From Leifsonia sp. fls2-241-R2A-40a (GTDB lineage Bacteria; Actinomycetota; Actinomycetes; Actinomycetales; Microbacteriaceae), in contig NZ_JARVRS010000001.1 of NCBI RefSeq assembly GCF_030209575.1, positions 2,294,001-2,358,000 of the forward strand: a stretch of DNA of 64,000 bases. Reading direction: 5' to 3'. Shown here piece after piece: positions 36,229 through 43,742 of this stretch. A model generated the notes under the pieces. It worked only from the letters and a program-made list of their open reading frames with translations. It did no database searches and was not told the origin of the DNA. Every line of letters starts with the position of its first letter. The stretch's first letter is position 1. Both the position numbers and the translations under genes were made by a program.

Positions 36229-37640
36229 GTGTACTGCTCCGCCAGCCGCGGCTCCAGCGGCTCACGCTCACGGCTGCGCGCGACGAAGATCGCGCTGGCG
36301 ATCATCAGCGGCAGGAAGACCGGCCACATGTGCCCCGGCGCCTGCAGGTAGGGGTTGGTCGCGTTGGCGGCCAGCGCGGCGAGCGCGCCGACGGTGCTCA
36401 CGTACAGCGGCGCGCGCATCCCCTGGTCGAAGCGGAACGCCTTGCGCACGGCGAGGAACGCCGTCACGAAGGTGGCGAGCAGGAGCAGGATGCCCAGGAT
36501 GCCCGTCCAGTAGAAGATCGCGTGATACTGCAGTTCGGTCTGCCACGGCTTCATGTCGCGCACGACCTCGCCGCGGTCGATGGTGGCCCCGAAGCCCCGT
36601 CCGACGAGCAGGTCGGCGGGCGACCGCGGGGACAGGAGGTTCTGGCTCTCGTTCTTCCGGATCTCATCGGCGAGAGCATCGTCGGCGGTGACGCTCAGCT
36701 TCTTGTCGTCGTACGTCGCGAGGTCCTTGGTCGGCAGATCGGCCTTCTGGCCTTCGACGATCGTGGAGGATGCGCCGACGGCCGAGCCGAACATCGACGC
36801 GAAGTGCGGCTGCGCCATGAAGCTCAGAGCGATCGCGATGACGGCGGCGATCCCGAGGCGCAGGAAGGCGCGACCGGAGAACCGGGGGTTGGTCGAGCGG
36901 GCGTTCCGCAGTCGCAGGGCGATCAGGGCGAGGATCGCGATGATCGGCGACACCACGAGGATGATGACGATCGCCCGGCGCCAGGAGACGACGGCGCCCG
37001 CGATCGCCAGCGAAGCGGCGGCGGTCCGCAGCCACACGGGAGGCAGGTACCGGTCGCGCGGGTCGCAGAACAGGGAGGCGACCCACATGGCGCCCCACCA
37101 GATCAGCGGTGGCAGCGAGCTCGACGAGAGGGACACCATCCCGCTCGCGTCGGTCACCCCGCGGAGCAGGAGCGGCGTAGTCAGCCAGGTCGGAAGCGTG
37201 CTGAACGGCAGGTGCCCGGTGATCGCGAGCGCATCCACGATGAACAGCAGGCCGATGAAGACGGTCACCCAGGCGCCGACGGTGAAGATCACGCGGATGA
37301 GGCGGCGGTCGAACCCCACCACGATGACGCTGAACACCGCGGGCCACACCAGGAAGAAGACCAGCGTGCGCTGCCACGACTCTGCATCCCGCGCGATGCC
37401 GGTGACGATCCCGAGGACCAGGAACGCGAGCCAGAGCACAGCCGGGAGCAGCAGCGACCGGTCGGGACGCAGCTTGTTCCGCAGGATGGCGATCCCCGCG
37501 AGCAGCGCGAAGCTGAGGATGAGCGGGTACAGCAGGAGGTTGTTGCCGACCGGCACCAGGAACACGTACGCCATCGCCACGACGGACCATGCCGTCACGG
37601 CGATGGTCCACGGGTCGCGGATCCGCGATGACTCAGACAT
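36225..37640 (-). CDS. Wzy-like O-antigen/capsule polymerase or ligase family protein
   Basis: This 471-residue protein has around eleven to twelve hydrophobic segments and one large extracellular loop (about residues 290-360, including LLSPRSPADLLVGRGFGATID), the usual layout of Wzy/WaaL proteins. The loop motif GRGFG corresponds to the conserved end of the long loop in the O-antigen ligase domain. It is followed by the flippase gene with a 4-nt overlap. A TTCC/GGGGAGA box precedes the ATG. There is a 101-nt gap to the upstream dehydrogenase gene. Confidence 0.82.
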   Translation of the reverse strand: MSESSRIRDPWTIAVTAWSVVAMAYVFLVPVGNNLLLYPLILSFALLAGIAILRNKLRPDRSLLLPAVLWLAFLVLGIVTGIARDAESWQRTLVFFLVWPAVFSVIVVGFDRRLIRVIFTVGAWVTVFIGLLFIVDALAITGHLPFSTLPTWLTTPLLLRGVTDASGMVSLSSSSLPPLIWWGAMWVASLFCDPRDRYLPPVWLRTAAASLAIAGAVVSWRRAIVIILVVSPIIAILALIALRLRNARSTNPRFSGRAFLRLGIAAVIAIALSFMAQPHFASMFGSAVGASSTIVEGQKADLPTKDLATYDDKKLSVTADDALADEIRKNESQNLLSPRSPADLLVGRGFGATIDRGEVVRDMKPWQTELQYHAIFYWTGILGILLLLATFVTAFLAVRKAFRFDQGMRAPLYVSTVGALAALAANATNPYLQAPGHMWPVFLPLMIASAIFVARSREREPLEPRLAEQYT

Positions 37641-37741
37641 GGGGAGATTCCTTATGGACGAAGGGCGCGACTAATCTACCGCACGGTCTACGGGCTGCTT
37701 CACGGCCACGCTATCGAAGGCCCGCTCCAGCATCGCGGCGC

Positions 37742-39010
37742 TCAGAGCCGCTCGACGGTCGGGCCGCTGACCCGGTTCTTGGTGTCGAGGACGGGGGCGG
37801 AGGTCTCGGCGAGCAGCTGCAGGTCGAACTCCTCGTGGTCGGTGACCAGGACCACGGCGTCCGCCCCGGCCAGCGTCTCCGCGGTGTAGGGCGCCCGCTC
37901 GACACCTGCCGGCCAGCGGTGGTCCTCCACGCGGTCGTCGATGCCGACGATCTCCGCGCCGAGTTCCCGCAGGACATCGATCAGACGGAGCGACGGGGAC
38001 TCGCGGATGTCGCCCGTGTTGCGCTTGTAGGAGAGGCCCACGAGCACGACGCGCGCGCCGTTCAGCGCCTTGCCCGCGCGGTTCAGCAGCACCATGAGCC
38101 GCTGGGCGACGTAATCGGGCATGTGGTCGTTGATGTCGTTCGCCAGCTCGACGAAGCGGAAGGACTGGCCGAGCTTGCGGCGCACCTGCCACGACAGGTA
38201 GCTGGGGTCGACCGGGAGGCAGTGTCCGCCCACACCGGGGCCCGGGGTGAACTTCATGAAGCCGAACGGCTTGGAGGAGGCCGCGTCGATCGACTCCCAC
38301 ACATCCACGCCCAGCTGGTGGCCGAAGATGGCGAGCTCGTTCACGAGCGCGATGTTGACGTGCCGAAACGTGTTCTCGAGGAGCTTGGTGAGCTCCGCCT
38401 CCTTGGTGCCGCTGACCGGCACGGTGCGCTCGACGAGGTCGTCGTAGAAGCCCTTCACCCGCTCGAGGGAGGCGGCGTCGATGCCGGAGACGACCTTCGG
38501 GGTGTTGGTGAAGCCCCAGGTCGGGTTTCCGGGGTCGATGCGCTCGGGGCTGTAGCCGACGTGGAAGTCGGTGCCCGCGGTCAGTCCGGAACCCTCCTCG
38601 AGGATCGGGACCAGGAGCTCCTCGGTCGTGCCCGGGTACGTGGTCGACTCGAGGATGACGGTCGCGCCGCGCGTCAGGCGGGTGGACAGCGCGCGTGCGG
38701 AGTCCTCGATGTAGGTGAGGTCCGGGATGCCCTCCTTCAAGGGCGTCGGCACGGTGATGACGGCCACGTCGAAGCCCTCGGCGTCCGCGTAGTCGTCGCT
38801 CGGTGTGTAGCTGCCGGACTCGATCGCTGCGGTGAGCGTGGCCGACGAGATGTCGTCGACGTACGACTCGCCGCGGCGCAGCCCGTCGATGCGGCGCTGA
38901 TCCACGTCGAGACCCACGACGGTGTAGCCCGCTTCCACCGCTCGCATCGCTACGGGGAGGCCGACGTAGCCCTGACCAACGATGACGGCGTGCTTGTTGA
39001 GTGAACTCAT
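37742..39010 (-). CDS. UDP-sugar 6-dehydrogenase (WbpA/WecC/TviB type)
   Basis: The 422-residue enzyme has an N-terminal NAD Rossmann domain (AVIVGQGYVGLPVAMR), VITVPTPLKEGIPDL, the catalytic Cys264 in GPGVGGHCLPVDPSYL, and a C-terminal UDP-binding domain with VLVGLSYKRNTGDIRESPS. KEGIPDL and the PSYL after the Cys point to UDP-GlcNAc or UDP-ManNAc dehydrogenases, not UDP-glucose dehydrogenase; it would yield a uronic acid for the polymer. ATG 39010 (MSSLNKHAVIVG) is chosen by homology; the open frame upstream crosses the divergent promoter. Confidence 0.9.
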   Translation of the reverse strand: MSSLNKHAVIVGQGYVGLPVAMRAVEAGYTVVGLDVDQRRIDGLRRGESYVDDISSATLTAAIESGSYTPSDDYADAEGFDVAVITVPTPLKEGIPDLTYIEDSARALSTRLTRGATVILESTTYPGTTEELLVPILEEGSGLTAGTDFHVGYSPERIDPGNPTWGFTNTPKVVSGIDAASLERVKGFYDDLVERTVPVSGTKEAELTKLLENTFRHVNIALVNELAIFGHQLGVDVWESIDAASSKPFGFMKFTPGPGVGGHCLPVDPSYLSWQVRRKLGQSFRFVELANDINDHMPDYVAQRLMVLLNRAGKALNGARVVLVGLSYKRNTGDIRESPSLRLIDVLRELGAEIVGIDDRVEDHRWPAGVERAPYTAETLAGADAVVLVTDHEEFDLQLLAETSAPVLDTKNRVSGPTVERL

Positions 39011-39245
39011 TCTCGGATTCCGAACGACGGCGCGGCCCTGCGGGCACACGGGCGAGGGGACCGGCCAGGAACGGCGGTCCCGATACAGACAGAGACCCAA
39101 TTTACAGAGAATTCTCAGAGCCTGCATTCCGGGCGCGGGCGGCGCAGAACGGCGCGCGGCCCGTGTCCCTCCTTCGGGGGAGAGGGGTCCGATGGGCGCC
39201 GCGGCGGTGGCGGGTCTCCCAACCCTGGTCTGCTTCAATGGTCGA

Positions 39246-41078
39246 ATGCCTGATTCCCGACCTACGCGTGTCTCGATCTCGCATGCCCGGCGTACTCGCT
39301 CCCGCAGCTTCCGGTGGCTCGTCGGTGTCGGCATCGTCGTCGCCATCGTGGTCCTGGCGGGACTCTGGATCGGCTTCCGCGCGCTCGCCGCGAAATCGGC
39401 GCTCGAAGCCGCCATCCCGCTCGTCAACACCCTCAAGTCGCAGGTCGTCGCTCAGGACGTCACGGGTGCCAAAGCGACCCTCGCCAAGCTCGAGCCGAAG
39501 GTGGCGTCGGCTCGCAGCGACACCAGCGACCCGATCTGGCGGGCTGGAGAGATCATCCCGTTCGTCGGACCGAACCTCACCGCGGTCCGCGGGCTCGCCG
39601 GCGCGACCGACGACGTCGTGACCCAGGCCATCAAGCCGCTCGTCGGAGTCCTGGGCTCGGTCTCGCCGGCCGGCCTGAAGCCGGTGAACGGCGCACTCAA
39701 CCTCAAGCCGATCGTCGAGGCGACACCGGTCGTCGACAAGGCCGCCGCGGCCCTCGACGCCGCCCACCAGCGGGTCGCGGACATCGACGTCAGCTCGACC
39801 ATCGGGCCCGTCCGTTCCGCCACCGCCCAGCTCGATGGAATGCTCGGCAAAGTGTCGGCGCAGATGCAGGATGCGAAGAAGGCCGTGCACGCGCTGCCTC
39901 CGGCTCTCGGGTCGAAGGGCGTGCGCAACTACCTCGTCATCTTCGAGAACAGCGGTGAGCTGCTGCCGAACGGCGGTACGACGGGGTCGATGGCGCTGCT
40001 GCAGATCGACAACGGCAAGATCAGCCTGGTCAAGCAGTCCTCGGCGTCGATCCGCGACTTCCCCCGATTCAACGACTACATCATCCCCATCCCGGAGGAC
40101 GTGAAGAAGCTGTATCCGTACGGCCTGGGCAAGCAGGTGCAGGACCTGACGATCACGCCGCGGTTCTCGCTGACGTTCGACATGGCGAAAGCCATGTGGA
40201 AGACCGCGAAGGGCGACGAGATCAACGGCGTGGTCGCCATGGACACCGTGACGATGGCCAACCTGCTGAAGGCGACCGGCCCGATCGATGTGCTTCCCAA
40301 CCTGCAGATCACCGCCGAGAACGCGGCGCGCATCCTGCTCATCGACATCTACGCGATGTATCCGGATCCGGTCACCGTCGACAAGATCAACGAGACCATC
40401 GCGATCACCGCGTTCTCGAAGATGCTCGGCGGCGCGGCGGACCCGAAGGTGCTGCTCAAGACCCTCCTGAAGATGGGGGAGGAGGGACGCGTCAAGGTCT
40501 GGACCGACGACAAGTCGGAGCAGGACCTGATCAAGCTGACCCCGTTCTACTCTGAGCCTCCGGTGACCACGAAGGAGACCGACGCGCTCGGCGTCTACTT
40601 CATGGATCAGACCCCCTCGAAGCTGGACTACTTCCTGAAGGCGAAGATCGAGGTGCAGCAGGCGGTGTGCTCCGACAAGCACCGGTACGTCTTCACCCGC
40701 GTCTCGCTCAACAGCACAGCGCCGGCGAATGCGGGCAACATCCTTCCCCCGTACGTGCTGGGCAACGGCGTGCTCGTCACGCAGGGCAACGTCCAGGTCG
40801 GGACGAGCGTGTACGCGCCGAAGGGCTACACGGTCCTCAAGACCGCCATCGACGGACAGGTGGCGGAGACCCCGGTCACCGGGACCGACGGCGACTACGT
40901 GGTCTCACAGGGCGTGCAGCAGATGGCCCCGGGGCAGACGATGATCTTCGACACGCTGTGGGATGCCGGCACGACCGCGACCAAGAAGATGCACGCCGAC
41001 GTGACGCCCATGGTGAACCCGAGCGTGACGACGTACACGCCGTTCGACTGCACCCTGCTGGGGCTCAAGGCCGGGTGA
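39246..41078 (+). CDS. DUF4012 domain protein of a glycan locus
   Basis: The 610-residue protein has one N-terminal transmembrane helix (FRWLVGVGIVVAIVVLAGLWIGF, near residues 27-49) and a long extracytoplasmic DUF4012 region, which includes YLVIFENSGELLPNGGTTGSM, IRDFPRFNDYI and FDMAKAMWKTAKGDEINGVVAMDT. DUF4012 proteins recur next to actinobacterial polysaccharide loci. The fold resembles the LytR/CpsA-type cell-wall attachment domain in some annotations, but I see no clear catalytic Arg set and do not assign that activity. Divergent from the dehydrogenase across 235 nt. A strong terminator follows. Confidence 0.82.
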   Translation: MPDSRPTRVSISHARRTRSRSFRWLVGVGIVVAIVVLAGLWIGFRALAAKSALEAAIPLVNTLKSQVVAQDVTGAKATLAKLEPKVASARSDTSDPIWRAGEIIPFVGPNLTAVRGLAGATDDVVTQAIKPLVGVLGSVSPAGLKPVNGALNLKPIVEATPVVDKAAAALDAAHQRVADIDVSSTIGPVRSATAQLDGMLGKVSAQMQDAKKAVHALPPALGSKGVRNYLVIFENSGELLPNGGTTGSMALLQIDNGKISLVKQSSASIRDFPRFNDYIIPIPEDVKKLYPYGLGKQVQDLTITPRFSLTFDMAKAMWKTAKGDEINGVVAMDTVTMANLLKATGPIDVLPNLQITAENAARILLIDIYAMYPDPVTVDKINETIAITAFSKMLGGAADPKVLLKTLLKMGEEGRVKVWTDDKSEQDLIKLTPFYSEPPVTTKETDALGVYFMDQTPSKLDYFLKAKIEVQQAVCSDKHRYVFTRVSLNSTAPANAGNILPPYVLGNGVLVTQGNVQVGTSVYAPKGYTVLKTAIDGQVAETPVTGTDGDYVVSQGVQQMAPGQTMIFDTLWDAGTTATKKMHADVTPMVNPSVTTYTPFDCTLLGLKAG

Positions 41079-41085
41079 CGCACGG

Positions 41086-41129
41086 AAAAAGGGACGGCCC
41101 GGGAGATCGCTCCCGGGCCGTCCCTTTTT
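41086..41129. terminator. Strong bidirectional terminator
   Basis: A perfect 20-bp stem: AAAAAGGGACGGCCCGGGAG (41086-41105) and its complement (41110-41129), with a 4-nt ATCG loop. It has A- and T-runs at both bases, so it can stop both the DUF4012 gene and the convergent BI-1 gene. Confidence 0.97.
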
Positions 41130-41144
41130 CGCGGTTCCGACGGG

Positions 41145-41936
41145 TCAGTCGCGCGAGATCGCGAGCATGCGCAGGATCTCGAGGTACAGCCAGATGACGG
41201 TGACCATGATGCCGAAGGCGCCCGACCAGCCGTAGATGCGCGGGGCGCGGTTGGCGACGCCCTGCTTGATCGCGTCGAAGTCGAGCACGAGCGAGTAGGC
41301 GCCGAGGACGACCACGAGGAGGCCGACGATGAGACCGAGCTTGATGCCGGTGTTGCCGAGCTCGACGCTGTTGAGGCCGAAGCTGCCGGGGGTCGCGCCC
41401 GTCCACATCAGGACGAGGTTGACGAGCGAATAGGCGAGGTAGCCGAACATCGCGATCAGGAAGACCTTGGTCGCCTTGGCCGATGCGCGGATCTTGCCCG
41501 AGGCGAAGAGCGCGAGAGTCACCCCGACGACGGCGAACGTCGCGATGACCGCCTGGATGACGATTCCGGACCACTGGGACTCGAAGAACATCGAGATCGC
41601 GCCGAGGAAGACGCCCTGCGCGGCCGAGTAGCCGAGGATGAGTCCGGGCACCGGGCGGCGCTTGAAGATGTTGACCAGGGCGAGCACGAAGCCGACGATC
41701 GCGGCAGGGATCGCAAGGACCGGGACGAACCAGCCGACGGCGGCGCCTGCGAGCAGCAGGACGAAGCAGATCGCGGTCTTGGTGATGGTGTCCTCGACCG
41801 TCATCCGGTCGGTGTCGACCGCCGTCGCGGACGGCGACTGGTACATCTGCTCCAGGTTCTCGGCCGTGACGGTTGCAGCCTGGCCGTTGCTGGAGAACGC
41901 CGGGTTCGTGGAGAAGGCCGGGTTGCTGAGTGCCAT
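41145..41936 (-). CDS. Bax inhibitor-1/YccA-family membrane protein
   Basis: The 263-residue protein has seven hydrophobic segments and matches the bacterial BI-1/YccA family (GLILGYSAAQGVFLGAISMFF, FIAMFGYLAYSLVNLVLMW-like segments, and the terminal IYGWSGAFGIMVTVIWLYLEI with the acidic last helix). Eukaryotic and some bacterial members leak Ca2+; the role here is unknown. ATG 41936 is preceded by GAGGAG at good spacing; the frame upstream to 41978 is rejected. Upstream of it on the minus strand lies a TAGATT -10-like box (41982-41987). Confidence 0.88.
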   Translation of the reverse strand: MALSNPAFSTNPAFSSNGQAATVTAENLEQMYQSPSATAVDTDRMTVEDTITKTAICFVLLLAGAAVGWFVPVLAIPAAIVGFVLALVNIFKRRPVPGLILGYSAAQGVFLGAISMFFESQWSGIVIQAVIATFAVVGVTLALFASGKIRASAKATKVFLIAMFGYLAYSLVNLVLMWTGATPGSFGLNSVELGNTGIKLGLIVGLLVVVLGAYSLVLDFDAIKQGVANRAPRIYGWSGAFGIMVTVIWLYLEILRMLAISRD

Positions 41937-41974
41937 GAGCTCCTCATTCTGTGTGGACCGCGTTGCGGTCGTGT

Positions 41975-42520
41975 TCATTCAAATCTACGGGGTTCTTTTC
42001 TGAGAGTTCTGACAGATTGCCATGAATCGAACCGTTCGGCGATCCATCTCGCCAGCCAGGCGGCCGCGACGATGACCACGGTGCACGTGAGGACGGTGAT
42101 CCAGCCGTGCTGGTAGTCGTGCACGAAGAGGGGGAGGACGATGCTCCAGAGCACGGGGAGCAGGAGCACGGCGAAGGACGGGAGGGGGCGCATACGCACC
42201 AGCAACCAGGCCGCGAGGATCACCGCGTAGCACCAGGCGAAGCCGGAGCCCCCGAGCATGAGCCACGTGAAGCCGAGGACGGGGAGCGGGGCGGCCATCC
42301 GTCGTCCGATGGTCGAGGGGAGCACGGCCCAGCCGGCCGGCTGCATCAGCGACCCGACCAGGAGCAGCGGGAGGCTGTAGGTCGTGGTCCCCAGGACGCA
42401 CGCGGTGCCCACCACGATCATCCCGAGGCCGGTCATGAGCCGAGGACGATAGGCGCCCCAGCGGAGCGGGAGGCGCGAAGCCGGCTCGTGCCAGCGGGTG
42501 CGTGTATCGAGGGCGGACAC
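41975..42520 (-). CDS. Hypothetical membrane protein
   Basis: The 181-residue protein starts VSALDTRTRWHEPASRLPLR and has five hydrophobic segments (e.g. LMTGLGMIVVGTACVLG, VLGFTWLMLGGSGFAWCYAVIL, ITVLTCTVVIVAAAWLA). I do not recognise a family. GTG 42520 is chosen because the much longer open frame upstream only shadows the GDPD gene on the other strand. It lies between BI-1 and GDPD, and its 3' end reaches the BI-1 promoter region. Confidence 0.65.
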   Translation of the reverse strand: MSALDTRTRWHEPASRLPLRWGAYRPRLMTGLGMIVVGTACVLGTTTYSLPLLLVGSLMQPAGWAVLPSTIGRRMAAPLPVLGFTWLMLGGSGFAWCYAVILAAWLLVRMRPLPSFAVLLLPVLWSIVLPLFVHDYQHGWITVLTCTVVIVAAAWLARWIAERFDSWQSVRTLRKEPRRFE

Positions 42521-42571
42521 CCGTCGATTCTGACACCTCCCGGCCTCCCCAGGGGCGCATGTGGCGCCAGC

Positions 42572-42577
42572 TAGGAT
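42572..42577 (+). promoter_or_regulatory. -10 box for the GDPD gene
   Basis: TAGGAT ends 6 nt before the ATG at 42584, with no Shine-Dalgarno. Confidence 0.5.
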
Positions 42578-42583
42578 CGGGCC

Positions 42584-43651
42584 ATGCGCGCGCGAACGGC
42601 TCCGATGGTCATCGGGCACCGCGGCGCCCCGGGCTACCGGCCGGAGCACACGCGCGGATCGTACGAGCTCGCGTTCCAGCTGGGCGCCGACGCCGTCGAG
42701 CCGGACATCGTCGCGACGAAGGACGGCGTCCTCGTCCTGCGCCACGAGAACGAGATCTCGAGCACGACGGATGTCGCCGAGCGTGGCGAGTTCGCCGACC
42801 GCCGGACGACCAAGGAGGTCGACGGCGTGGTCCAGACCGGGTGGTTCACCGAGGACTTCACCTGGGACGAGCTGTCCAGTTTGCGCGCGCGGGAGCGCAT
42901 CCCCGCTCTTCGGCAGAACAGTTCTACCTTCGACGGGCATTACCCGCTGCTCCGCTTGCGCGATCTGCTGGAGATCGTCGAGCGGGCGGGGGACGGCCCG
43001 GGACGAGCGCCCGGTCTCGTCGCCGAGTTGAAGCACGCCACGTACTTCGAGGCGGCGGGCCTGCCACTGGACGAACTGCTCCTCGCAGAATTCTCGGAGG
43101 CGGGATGGACGGACGCGGCGGGCGTCGTGGTCGAGAGCTTCGAGCACACGGTTCTCGTGAAGCTGCACGAGCGCGGCTTCCGCAGCCGACGTGTCTATCT
43201 GCTCGAGGACTCGGGCGCCCCGGCCGACCGGGTTGCGGCGCTCGGCTCCAGCGCTCCCGGGTACGACAGCGACGTGACCTTGCGGGGCCTGTACGCCCTG
43301 GGCTCCGCTGCGTCGTCTCCCGCCGCCCGTGTCGACGGGATCAGCGTGGAGACCTCGCAGGTGCTCTCGTCGGGCTCCGTCTCGATGGCGCTGTTCGGCG
43401 AGGACGACTCGGCGGACGTCGGCGCGGTGACCTCTGACCTCGTCGACCTGGCCCATTCGGCGGGCCTCGCGGTGTTCTGCTGGACGCTGCGGCCCGAGAA
43501 CGGCATGCTCCCGGCGGAGTTCCGGACCGGCGAGGTCGACGCTGCGTGGGGGGACTGGCGTCGGTATTTCTCGATCCTGCTGCACTCCGGGGTGGATGGG
43601 GTCTTCGCGGATCATCCGGACCTCGCGGTCGCCGTTCGCGATGGTCGCTGA
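42584..43651 (+). CDS. Glycerophosphodiester phosphodiesterase
   Basis: GDPD enzymes hydrolyse glycerophosphodiesters to glycerol-3-phosphate and an alcohol. The 355-residue protein has the TIM-barrel signature: H12-R13 in IGHRGAPGYRPEHT, metal-binding E and D in DAVEPDIVATKDGVLVLRHE, and a C-terminal WTLRPENGMLP with a final HPDLAV. No signal peptide is visible, so it is probably cytoplasmic. Its product could feed the GlpD encoded in this window. Likely leaderless. Confidence 0.92.
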   Translation: MRARTAPMVIGHRGAPGYRPEHTRGSYELAFQLGADAVEPDIVATKDGVLVLRHENEISSTTDVAERGEFADRRTTKEVDGVVQTGWFTEDFTWDELSSLRARERIPALRQNSSTFDGHYPLLRLRDLLEIVERAGDGPGRAPGLVAELKHATYFEAAGLPLDELLLAEFSEAGWTDAAGVVVESFEHTVLVKLHERGFRSRRVYLLEDSGAPADRVAALGSSAPGYDSDVTLRGLYALGSAASSPAARVDGISVETSQVLSSGSVSMALFGEDDSADVGAVTSDLVDLAHSAGLAVFCWTLRPENGMLPAEFRTGEVDAAWGDWRRYFSILLHSGVDGVFADHPDLAVAVRDGR

Positions 43652-43726
43652 CCGGTTGCATGCCCCAGGCGAACGGACGCGTCGCGCCTGCCGACGGGCT
43701 CCCGGCCGAATGACGGTGGCAGCGAC

Positions 43727-43732
43727 TAAAAT
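43727..43732 (+). promoter_or_regulatory. -10 box for pcrA
   Basis: TAAAAT, one base from the consensus, ends 10 nt before the pcrA ATG; transcription would begin at or just before the start codon. Confidence 0.5.
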
Positions 43733-43742
43733 CGTCTGAGAC

